Source of the DNA: Dreissena polymorpha
Lineage: Eukaryota > Mollusca > Bivalvia > Myida > Dreissenidae
Reading direction: 5' to 3'
Length of the DNA stretch: 64,000 bases
NCBI RefSeq assembly: GCF_020536995.1
Contig: NC_068366.1
Location: forward strand, 69,029,530-69,093,529
The notes below the pieces were generated by a model. It saw only the letters and a program-made list of their open reading frames with translations, was not told the origin of the DNA and ran no database searches. The translations under genes and the position numbers were made by a program. How positions within the stretch are numbered: the first letter of the stretch is position 1; each line of letters opens with the position of its first letter. Below are positions 1 to 12,200 of the stretch, one piece after another.

Positions 1-126
1 AATTCTTATTGTACTTCATGCGTTTTTTGCAACATTCTTTAACTTATTTCGTCACACACATAAACGTCACTGAACTTATTTGCCTGTTTATACTCAAACA
101 GCATACTCATATTTTGCACAGTAATA

Positions 127-251
127 TTAATCCGTATCGTTTTCGCAGTGCTTGCCAGCGTATCCAGGGGCGCATCTGCAGGCGTAACTATGGAAATAGT
201 TCTCGCACGTGGCACCGTTCTTACAAGGATTTGTTCGGCACTCGTTAACAT
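127..251 (-). CDS. Exon 11: C-terminal EGF-like domain and stop
   Basis: The last exon starts at a GCAG acceptor in phase 1 and ends at TAA. It encodes one complete EGF-like domain with six cysteines: DVNECRTNPCKNGATCENYF, then HSYACRCAPGYAGKHCEN. The initial D-V-N-E-C and the later aromatic pattern fit a calcium-binding EGF domain. Only three residues follow it before the stop. No AATAAA is visible on the minus strand between base 127 and the window edge, so the 3' end is presumably outside. Confidence 0.9.
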
Positions 252-3200
252 CTGCATAAAACACGCATAGAGTGAAACAATAAACTACGGAATATTACAT
301 TTTCGTTTACAATCAAATATGATTGTGTAATGTTGCAAAATAATCGAATGCTATTAAAGGTATCATAACAATTGTGTATAATTTTATGTCGAATTGAGCC
401 TCGATTGGTCATTGTCGGCTCGGGTACTACTTAAATGTACCCCGGATACTCTTACGTATACTTAATTGTACCCCGGGTACGGAAAATACGTATGCGGCCA
501 ATTTCGACTGTAACCGAGTTTTATTCCCGCCAAAAATCCGATGTCGTAAAACGCGCTACGAATTACGAAACAGAATTCGCTTCGAAAATAATATGCCTCA
601 ACATCCTTTTTGTAGTATGAGCTTCGATTACATAGAGGTCATTTTACAGAATATGGACATATATATTACCATAATTATTTGGAAAAAAGCCAACAACGAC
701 CAATTTAGAGTTAGCATTTCTAGGTACGTTTCAGTATGTTTACCGTACCCGGTGTACATTTAAGTATACTTAAGAGTACCCGGAGTAAATGTAAGTAGTA
801 CCCGAGCCGAAAATGACCAATCGAGCCGAACTTACCACACCCGCTATGAAATGTTTAGTTATTAGTTTTATCATGCAGTTTAATCTTTCGAAATATATGC
901 AATGATACCGATAATAACTCATCAACCAAGAGCAACCAACGTACCCAGTTCCCATGAATGCAGTACTGCGGTGCCCTCGTTTAACGCCTGATTGTTGATT
1001 GCAGTTCCCAGACAGCTGGCAATGCAGACCATTGCGCCATTAGCGTTGCCCGGCTGCCAGAAGCGAGCAGCCTGAGTGGTGTAGGCGTACACCATACCGC
1101 CATATGTGCACGGCTTGTCGTAGGCAGTAGTCTCGTAGGACAATGCCCCCGTACCGGGGAACCTGTAGCCGCTGCTGGGGCTAATCGATGATTGAATCTG
1201 GAATATATGAATACTGGGCATAATGCATGCGCGTTAAGTGTTTCCCCATTTTAGAATGTGAAATCCGCACAGGCTTATGATGGACGACACTTTCCGTTTT
1301 TATGTTTTCGTTTAAAAGATGCATATTATATACTGGAATCCATTTTAGGCGGAAAGTTTCCATGATTAGCCGGATCTGGGACGACATTTTACGTATATGG
1401 CTTTAACAATGTTTTCACAGACCGCGTCTCATACTAGTATGTTGCAATATGTTACACACAGTATATATTGACCAGAAAATAATCTTTAGATTCAAGCAAA
1501 AGCATAATTCATATTATTAAGACTGGAAATGCTGATACTAATTGGATAATTGTATTTAAAATATCGTACGTTGAAGATTTAAACATACTGTTAATGATTA
1601 TCCCGTTATCATTAAGTACACATTTTCTTACTGACTATATACGGTGTGATACGGATAATATCACGGTTAGTTGGTCAAAGCGCAGCTGCAATATACAGTA
1701 AAAACCCTGGGTTACAGCGCGTGGTGATGGTCAAATCTGCGTATTAATTTTAGCTTATAGTGTTACATTCTATTTATATAAGAAAATTATACAAAAACTA
1801 GACTGAACTAGACTATTGTTAATCACATAATTTTATTTATTTTCGTAACGCTTTTGTATGTGAATGTAAAAAGAATGCCTTCAGTGAATGGATATTAAAC
1901 AAATTGTGACCATTAATAAAGAGATGCTCTGAGCAAAGCTTAACCAATTATATTATATACACGGAAAAACACCATTATTTACAATTGAAATAGCAAGAAA
2001 CTAAGCACCAATGTAGCCGTTGCGAAGAGGATATTGCGAACGCCTAGCGACCGGGAGGCAATGGGTTCGATCCTTACTGTGGGAGAGTTCTTTCGACCTC
2101 TCTTATAGACACCAAGAGAAATGAGTGTACCCAGGAAACGGACTCAAGAGCGATGCAATAAGCATCAGTCTGTTGATTGCTTAAAAAAAGGTTTAAACTA
2201 AACACCTTACCCAAGCGCGAGTGAAGACCTGGTTTTCGTTCCCGGCTGGTTTATAGTCGAGTATTTTTTCATTTCCGTTCTGGGTGGAACTTAGTTTCAG
2301 AGTACCGCTTGTGTTGTAGGGAAGAGTCTGGTTACTCCATGCATAGAGCTGCAAGTCAGCCACTGTTGCTTGACCACTAATCCCGTAGCCGTCCCCCATG
2401 TAAACAAGGCCTGAAGATATAAAAAGATCAAGCAGCGCTGAAGTTGCAATGAGCCACGCAATATTCTAATTGCGCTTTTAGCGCCGAAGTTAGGATATTC
2501 AACTCAAAGTTAGTATTGCGCTATTGCGCTGAAGTGGTTGTACTCATCTCAATACTCTTATTGCGCAATAGCGCTGGAGTGGTTATACTGAACAAAATGC
2601 TGTTTACAAGTGGTTACACTCAACTCAATACTTAAATTGTGCCATTGCACCGAATTTGTGATACTCCACTCAATACTCTACTTGCGCAATAGCGCTGAAG
2701 TTGTGATACTCTACTCAATACTTTAGTTGGGGCATAGCGCTGAAATGGTTATATATGGAACGCTTCGTCTGTCTCCTGCCTACCATCACAAACAGAAATC
2801 ATACCATGACAACACACAGCATACCATGACAAACCCACAAAAGACTATGGCAAATACACAGCATATCATCACAAACACAGCATACCATCACAAACACACA
2901 TCATACCATGGCAAGCACACATCATACTAGTATAAGCACATATCATATGATTTTAGCCCACAACATTTCAATGAAACAGCCGGAATATCAATAGTCCACA
3001 GGAGACAGACGAGGTGTTCCATATTTATACTCTACTGAATATTGTGATTGCACCACAGCGCTTTATTGGTGATACTACACGCAATAGTCTTATTGTGCCA
3101 TGGCGCTGAACTGGTAATACCAAACTTAGTACTCGAATTGCGTCATAGCGCTGGAGTGGTTATACTGCAAGCAATGCATTTTACAAGTGGTTACACTCAA

Positions 3201-6200
3201 CTCAATAATACAATTGTGACATGGCGCAGAAGTTGTCATACTCAACTCAATACCCTACTTGCAACATAGCACTGAAGTTGTGATACTCATTTCAATATTT
3301 GTAATGAGCCACATCGCTTAATTGGTAATACTACACAAAATACTCTAATTGCGCCATATCGCTTAATTGGTAATACTCAACTCAATACTCTAATTGCGTC
3401 ATAGCACTGAAGTGGTAATACTCAACGCAATGCTGTTAGAAGCTGTTACACTCAACTCAATACTTAAATTATATCATAGCGCTGAATCTGTAATACTGAA
3501 CTAAATGCTCTAATTGTGCCATACCGCTGAAGTTGTAAAACAATACACAATTCTCTACTTGCACCATAGTGCTGAAGTTGTTTTACAATCCTCAATATGC
3601 TTATTTCGCCATAGCACTGAAGTAGTGATATTCCACTTAATACTTTTATTGCTCCATAGCACCGGAGTTGTAATACGATACTATATACGCTTATTTCACC
3701 ATAGCACTGAAGTGGTGATACTCGACTCAATAGTTCTAATACTTCACTCTATACTCGTTTTTGCCAGGGCGTTGAAGTTGTAGTACTCAGCTCGATACTA
3801 TAATTACTATTTAGCTCTAAAGTTGTAATTTTCTTATTGGCCAATGACGCTGAAGTTGTACAACTAAACTCAAAACTCTTATTGCGCCATAACGCTAAAG
3901 TTATAAAACTCATTTCAATACCCTTATTGCACCATAGCGCTGAAGTTGTAATACCCAAAAAATGCTCTTCATGCTCCATCGCGCTGAATTTGTGATACTC
4001 AACTCAATATTTTAATTGTGGCATAGCGTTGAAGGTTTGATACTCATCTCAATATTTTAATTGTGCCATAGCGTTGATGTTTTGATACTCAACTCAATAT
4101 TTAAATTGCGCCATACCGCTGAAGTTTTGATATTCCACTCAATACTCTACTTGGGCCATAGCGCTGAAGTTGTGATACTCAACTCAATATTTTTATTGCG
4201 CCATAGCGCTGAATTGGTAATACATAACTCAATATTCTAATTGCGTCATAGCGCTGAATTTGTAATACGATACTCAATATTTTAATTGCGCCATAGCGCT
4301 GAAGTTAACTTACTCAACTAAAAACGCCTTTTCGTCAAAGCACTGATGTGGTAAAACTCCACTCAATACTCTAATAGCTCCATTGTACTGAAGTGGTAAT
4401 ACTCAACACAATGCTGTTTACAAGTATTTACACTGGATTCAATAATTAAATTGTGCCTCAGCGCTAAATTAGTATAATCCACTCAATACTCTTATTGGGC
4501 CGTACAGCTGAAGTTGTAATACTCAATTCAATACTCTAATTGTGTAAGAGTGCTGAAATTGCATATGTATTCGATTCTCAATACTTAAATTGCGCCTTAG
4601 CGCTGAAGTTGATTTACTACACTCAAAACGCTTATTTTGCCATAGCGCTGAAGTGGGTTTACTTCACTCAATAGTATAATTGCTCAATGGTACTGAAGTG
4701 GTTATACTTAACACAATGCTGTTTACTCAACTCTATATTTAAATTTCTCCATAGCGCTGCAATGGTAATAAGCCAAGCAATACTCTAATTGCTCAATAGC
4801 ATTGAAGTTGTAATACGATACTCAATACGCTATTTCGCCATAGCACTGATATGTTAATACTCCACTCAATACCCTTATTGCGCTTTAGCGCTGAAGTTCT
4901 ACTACTTCACTCTATACTCTTATTTGCAAGGGCGCTGAAATTGTGGCAATATTTAACTCAATACTCTAATCGCGCCATAGGGCTTAAAGTGTAATATTCA
5001 ACTGAATACTCTAATTGCGCCATGGCGCTGAAGTTGTCAAACACCACTCAATACTCTAATTGCGCCATAGCGCTGAAGTTGAAATACGCCACCTGATACT
5101 CTAATTGCGCCATGGCGCTGAACTTGTTATAAGCCACTCAATACTCTAATTGAGCCAAAATCGTTGAAGTTGTAATACGACACTAATACTCAACTTACGT
5201 CCATACATGTCTGACGGCGCCCAAACCTGGATATTTGAGGAATCGTACCCAAACACAACGTAACCGTTTAAAGTGTAATTTTCGTTCCGATAGATGACCC
5301 CAGCCGACCCTGAAATGATGGTACAAATAAAAAATAAAAAAGTTTAAAAACAATTGTTTACCCTAAAGACTCATTAGCGTTTTTATTTTCAGTATTCCGT
5401 TAGAGTAACCAATGGAAAACAGTTAAATTTCTGAAAATTTCAGTCGAGCTTAATTACTTCGAAATACATAAACAGTTATAACTTGATTCACAGGAACAAA
5501 ACATAAAGCATTCATCGGTACTCGTCATCTTCTGCATTGTTATTTGCCACTGTTTTTAAAAGCTATGTCCTGTTTAACGTCATTTATGTATCATAGCCAG
5601 ATACATGTATATCCAGCAAACCACAAGTGAGGATACAAAAGATTCAATTGAAGTGCTGTTAAGATTATTCTGCAGTATACCATGTGCATTAAAATTACTC
5701 TTGACATGCTCAATGAATGAATAAAGTAAAGTATTTTTAATCTATTGTTTCTTACCGATCAACTTTTCTTACCCTTGTTTGACTTGTTCGATTTACATAA
5801 ATTCTAAGAAACTATTTAGAATCAACTATATGCAAAATGTAAAATAGAATATATTTGTATTATCTCAATACACTATGCATATATTTTATTTTATTATATA
5901 CCTGTTTAATGCTTTTAACAAACTACAGGTTGTATCAATCGTGGAAATAAAAAATCCCGTATTACGATACTCTCTGTTTCCAATTCCGTATTACCATACT
6001 AGCCGGACTACTTTGACCCATTTAATGACGTCACATTACACGCACCGAAAATAGAAATATTTTATATTACGAAATATATTACGTAGTTCATCGTGTGACG
6101 TCATTTCTGTGAAAAAAACACAATAGTTTTATCTAAACTCTGTAAGGACATGTCGGACGTGGTGCTTTTTAACAGTAAACTATGTGTTAAAAACGTATTT

Positions 6201-9200
6201 TGGAGTGTGTGTTTATCATGCATAAATGTATATTTCGATAGGAATACAATAAAATAGTGTGGTTTAAACTAAGTTTCGATAAAGACATGGAAGATAGAAG
6301 TGGAAGTGCATATCGTTTAAACATTTTTGTTACAAACATCGGATTAAATTTGTCAACTTAATTGTTATAAAAATTGGATTAACGATGGCATTAAGGTTAG
6401 CGTGTCGGAAACCTGTGTTTTCCCGGTTCGAATGTTTACACGTTAATTTACATAAACTGTATTCATACGCGTCTTTAATAAACTATGGCGTACCGTTTTA
6501 GTCATTGTTTTGTCAGTTTTGTTAAAGTAACAAATACATTTGTTAACTGTTTTCGTTAGTTGTTGTATATAATAAAAGGAATATTACGCTAGTCAATTGT
6601 TCCAAGAGTTTGTATCACTCTCGTGGCGTGTGCTATTTCGCATCACACTCGAGGCTCCGCCTCTCGTGTGATACGTCATCACACAAGCCACTCGAGTGAT
6701 ACAAACTCTTGGAACAATTGACTAGCGTAATATTCCGTATGCACAAAATATGTTGAAAGTTTAGAAATTCAATGTGACTAATAAATCAGTTGCTAACAAC
6801 CTACCTACTGAGTCGGCATATACAGTGGTTCCGGCTAGATCAAACTTTATGCGTGAGACCACTAGATTTGGTGTACCGTTAATACCATGGCTTATATTCT
6901 TATAAGAATCAGCCGCTGAAACAGAAATTGTACTGTACTACTTTGTATTACACGCCGCCTAATGATGTTATTATGATTAGCATGAGCCTCATTCTAGGAG
7001 AATGGGGCTTAATGCATGTGCGGAAATTATCTTCCCGGCCTCTACAGTCCTCACTGGCATATTAAGGACGACAATGTACGCTTTCGTGGAAGTGTTCGTC
7101 TAAATGAAGTCTCTTGTAAACAAAAATGCAGTATATGCGGAAAGTGTATTCCCTGATAAGCCTGTGTGGACTAAGCAGGCTACTCTGGGACGATTCTTTA
7201 CGCACATGCATTAAGCCCTATTTTACCAGCTCAATGCAGGACTTTTTTGTTATGGAAGATGCTCAATGCAGGACTTAAGGACATGAGATGGCGCATCTCT
7301 TCTAGATCCAACGTATTTCCGCAGTGTCTCCAACATTGTGTTAGGGTATTTATGAATCCTTATCGGATCGTGCACAAATACAACTATGATTTCATGTTTG
7401 TAAATAAATGTTCATGAAACTGTCCCTTCTGTATATGTAAAAAATGTTCCAACTTTCGAGATGTGTTGCGCTGTAAGGGTGGGGTATATAACAATAAATG
7501 AACCATCTTTTTGGGGGATGGGGATTTCACAGTATGTCTGCTTCATTCGGCATCGTAGCTAGGCGCCCACGCCGAAGACTCCAATAGGAATATGTATGTC
7601 TGTTTGTATGTCTGTGTATCTGGTTGTTCAAACATATCTGTCTCCATATATAATGATATTGTAATCAAGACTTTTAAATATACGCTGCTTAACAAGAATA
7701 CTGTTATAACGACTATGTAATTGACGCCGCTTAATGAGGGATTGTACGAACGACTTTGTAATATTCGCCGCTTAATGTGAACATTGGTATAACAACTTTG
7801 TAATATACGCCGCGTAATGAGGACAACGAAATAACGAATTTATAATAGATACCGTTAAATGAGGCAGTTGTTATAACGACTTCGTTATATATACCGCTAA
7901 AAGAGGAAATTGTAATGACAACTTAATAATATACGCCACTTAATTAGGAAACTGTAACTAGGACTTTGGAAAGGACACCGCGAAATAAGGACAATTTTAT
8001 GACAATGTTGTAATCGACCCCGCTTAATGAGGACATTGTAATGACAATGCTGTAATCGACCCCGCTAAATGAGGACATTGTAATTGCAGTGTTGTAATCG
8101 ACCCCGCTAAAGGAGGACATTGTAATGATAATGCTGTTATCGACCCCGCTCAATGAGGACATTGTTATGACAATGTAGTAATCGATCCCGCTAAACGAGG
8201 ACATTGTGATGACAATGTTGTAATCGACCCCGCGAACTGAGGGCAATGTAATTATAATGACAATGTTGTAATCGACCCGCTAATGAGGACATTGTAATGA
8301 CAATGATGCAATCGACCCCGCTAAAAAGGACATTGTAACGACAATGTTGTAATCGACCCCGCTATATGAGGACACTGTAATGACAATGTTGTAATCGACA
8401 CCGCTTAATAAGGACAATGTTATGACAATGTTGTAATCAACCCCGCTAATGAGGACAAGCAATGACAATGCTGTAATCGACCCCGCTAAATGAGAAAATT
8501 TTAATGACAATGTTGTAATCGACCCCGCTAAATGATGGAAGTGCAATGACAATGTTGTAATCGACTCCTCTATATGAGGACATCGTAATGCCATTGTTGA
8601 AATCGATCTCGCTAAATAAGGATAATGTAATGATAATGTTGTAATCGACCCCGCTAATGAAGATAATGTTATGACAATGTTGTAATTGATCCCGCTTATT
8701 ATGACATTGTAATGACAATGCTGTAATCAACCCCGATAAATAAGGACATTGTAATTACAATGTTGTAATCGGTCCCGCTTAATGAGGACACTATAATGAC
8801 AATGTTGTAATCGACCCCGCTAAATGAGGACAATCTAATGACAATGTTGTAATTGACCACGCTAAATGAGACCATGGTAATGATAATGTTTTAATCAATA
8901 GACCCCGCTAAATGAGGACTTTGTACTGACAATGTTGTAATCGACCCCGCTTAATAAGACAATGTTATTACAATGTTGTAATCTACACCGCTAATGAGGA
9001 CATTGTAATGCCAATCTTGTAATCGACTCCGCTAATGAGGACATTGTAATGACAATGTTGTAATTGACCCGGCTGAATGAGGACATTGTAATGACAATCT
9101 TGTAATCGACCCCGCTAATGAGGACATTGTAATGTTAATGTTGTAATCGACCCCGCCTTATAAAGACAGTGTTATGACAATGTTGTAATCTACCCCGCTT

Positions 9201-12200
9201 ATGAGGACATTGTAATGACAATCTTGTAATCGACCCCTTTAATGAGGACAGTGTAATGACAATGTTGTAATTGACCCCGCTAAATGAGGACATTGTGATG
9301 ACAATGTTGTAATCGACCCCACTAAATGAGGACATTGCAATGACAATGTTGTAACCGACCCCGCTAAATAAGGACATTGTAAAGTCAATGTTGTAATCGA
9401 TCACGCTAAATGAGGACAATGTAATGACAATGTTGTTATCGATCCCGCTAAATGAGGACATTATGATGACAATGTTGTCATCGTCCTCGCTAAATGAGCA
9501 CATTGTAACGACAATGTTGTAGTCGACCCAACTAATGAGGACATGGTAATAACAATGCTGTAATCGACACTGCTAAATATGGACATTGTAATGACAATGT
9601 TGTAATCGACCAAGCGAGATGAGGACATTGTTATGACAATGTTGTAATCGACTCCGCTAAATGAGGTCATTGTAATGACAAAGTTGTAATCGACCCCGCG
9701 AAATGAGGACATTGAAATGACTATTTTGTAATCGACCCCGCGAAATGAGGACATTATAATGACAATGTTTAATCGATCCCGCTAAATGAATACATTGTAA
9801 TAACGACTTTCTAATATACGCCGCAACTGAGGATATGTATATGGCAATTTTAAAATAGACCCCGCTTTATGTGGACCTTGTTATGAACTACTTTATTATA
9901 AACTCTGCTATGTCATTGATCGGTCAGTCGGGTATGATGGCTTAAGGTAACATAAAAGCTTTTCCACAGTTCAATATCATAAACTTTGATAATTTGCTAC
10001 AGCATTAATCACGGTCGGGTATTGTTAATATTTTTTCATTTTTCTTGAAACCAGCATTATGGCTTAAATAATATGATACGCAATTACCCGGTAACTTGAA
10101 TTGGAAAAGCATTCTGGAGTATCGACCTTAATATCACTGCTCTCGTTTGTAAATAGAAAAGTAAGCAATTAGAACAATCACGCAACCTTTTAAGTCCACT
10201 GACGTGTTAAGTTCAAACTAACCAAATTCTGTCGTAGATTGTATGGTAGTCCCAGTCTTTGAGGAGAAGTCAGGTTTGGGGAGTGACGACTCACGCCAAC
10301 ACCGCACTCGTACCTGGGCACTCCAACTGTCTTGTGTATTAGGGCCAACCCAGTAAGGAGACGCTCCTGTAAAATGTTGTATCAGCCCGGTTTAGTGAAA
10401 CTTGTGCTTTATCATTTGTGCATGTGAGTAAACTATCGTACCAGGTAAGCCTATGTAGTCTGCTCAGGCTCATTGGGGTCAACACGTGCCGAGATTTTTC
10501 GTTTCAATAAAGTCTCTACTTTGTAAAAAATCACTTTCCCATTCGGAATGCACAGGCCAATCTTGGACAACACTTTAGCCCAGTTTTTCCAGAATGAGGC
10601 TCAAATAATATCTAAAGTCCGATGCGTTTAGATCAACTGTCTGTTAATTATCGCCAACCCAATATAAGTACATATATCACCGCGTAGGATTAAGATATTT
10701 CTAACAGTCGTCGGCCGTGTTTACGAAACATCTGAACACATAAAATAAGTGTATATACCATGTACGATAGTATATTGAAATGATTGCGTTCCGGTATCTG
10801 TGTTGTTTTTTTACGGATATATTGACCAAAATATACCAAGAATTACCATGTTATTGTGCTCTCTAAAAATAAAGTTATTAAAATAAACAGTTTACACTGA
10901 ATGGATTGTTGTTTAAATGTGCTTATTACTTCAAATTAGGCTCGTTCTTGAAAACTAAGACGTAATAGTGCGTTAAGTGTCGTCCAAGATTATCCTGCTC
11001 AAGCAGCACAGGATAACCAGGGACGACATTTTCCGCATTAAATGGCTTTTTTAAGAAACTTCGTCCTTTAAAACGAAACATACAATAATAGCGGAACGTT
11101 TCGCCCCTGATTAGCCAGTGCGAAAAGCATAGGCTAATCTGGGACGACGCTTTACGCACATTGAGTACCATATTCCAAGAGCGGGTCAAATATAAAAGAA
11201 TGTACCCGTGTAAATTGTTCTTCCCAGATGGCCGTTATTCTTGATGGGCGCACTTACACGCACATATGTCTCAGAGTAAATGTAGATGACGCCGCCATAC
11301 TCCTCCTGCTGGTCATCATCGCGCTGCTGGTGTCCTGTATTATATTAGTTGTAATAGAAAAAGATTACCACAATACAATTCAGATACGCTCAGAGAAACA
11401 AAACGGGAGAAATGCATGTGCATAAAGTGTCCCATTTTAGATTTTGAAGGCCTCATGATTATTAGGGGCGACACTTTCCGCCTAAATTGTCGTTTCGCTA
11501 AGAAGACACTTCCTTTAAACAAAAAATACAGTTTAAGTTGAAAGTTAAGTCCCTCATTAGCATGTGCGCACTGCACATACTAATCTTGGACGACACTTTA
11601 CGCACATGCATTAAGCCCCGTTTTACCATAGCGCTTCTCATATAGCGGGATAATTAAACTCAAGAAAGTGATTGTTATTAATAACCGCTAGTCATTTCTT
11701 TAAGTCAAGTTTACATACGATATAAAACATAAACAAATATAAGCTGGTGTAACCGCCTTTGAACGTTCAATGCAAAGCATTAGGAATTTGAACCCGGTCG
11801 ACACGTTGAACTTCACGGTTGCCCCGATAATATTCACTTAAAAGGGAAGGTATAATATCGTCAAAACAGAAGATAAAACATTTTAAAAACCAACACCTCT
11901 GATAAAATATAGGGTCAGTAAATTCCAGATTTATGCCTACGTTTGTGAAATGTTTTATATACATCCAACGAGAGTGCAGATCACCCACCGGATGCTTGGA
12001 AGATATATCCCTCGTTCGGCCCATCGATTGCCTTCACCTGCACGTCGACTAGGATTGGAACCTCGCCAAGTTTATGAGCGAATACCTTGTAGCTGCTTGT
12101 AGAGTTTGAACTGTTTGAACTGGAGGCGATATCTGTCCACGCACTTTCATAGTCCGGCAATGTCATAAAGCCGACTGGATGTAAGAAATTTTGTATAATA

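Noticed and set aside
7944-9754. Minus-strand frames with 14-residue SSFSGVDYNIVITM repeats
   Set aside because: Direct translation of the 42-bp minisatellite. The array lies in an intron on the same strand as the gene, and units with indels break the frames at random.
11228-11425. Plus-strand frame with a strong hydrophobic run (AAILLLLVIIALLVSCIILV)
   Set aside because: It is the antisense shadow of exon 5, whose minus-strand reading fits the spliced gene in phase and matches exon 10.
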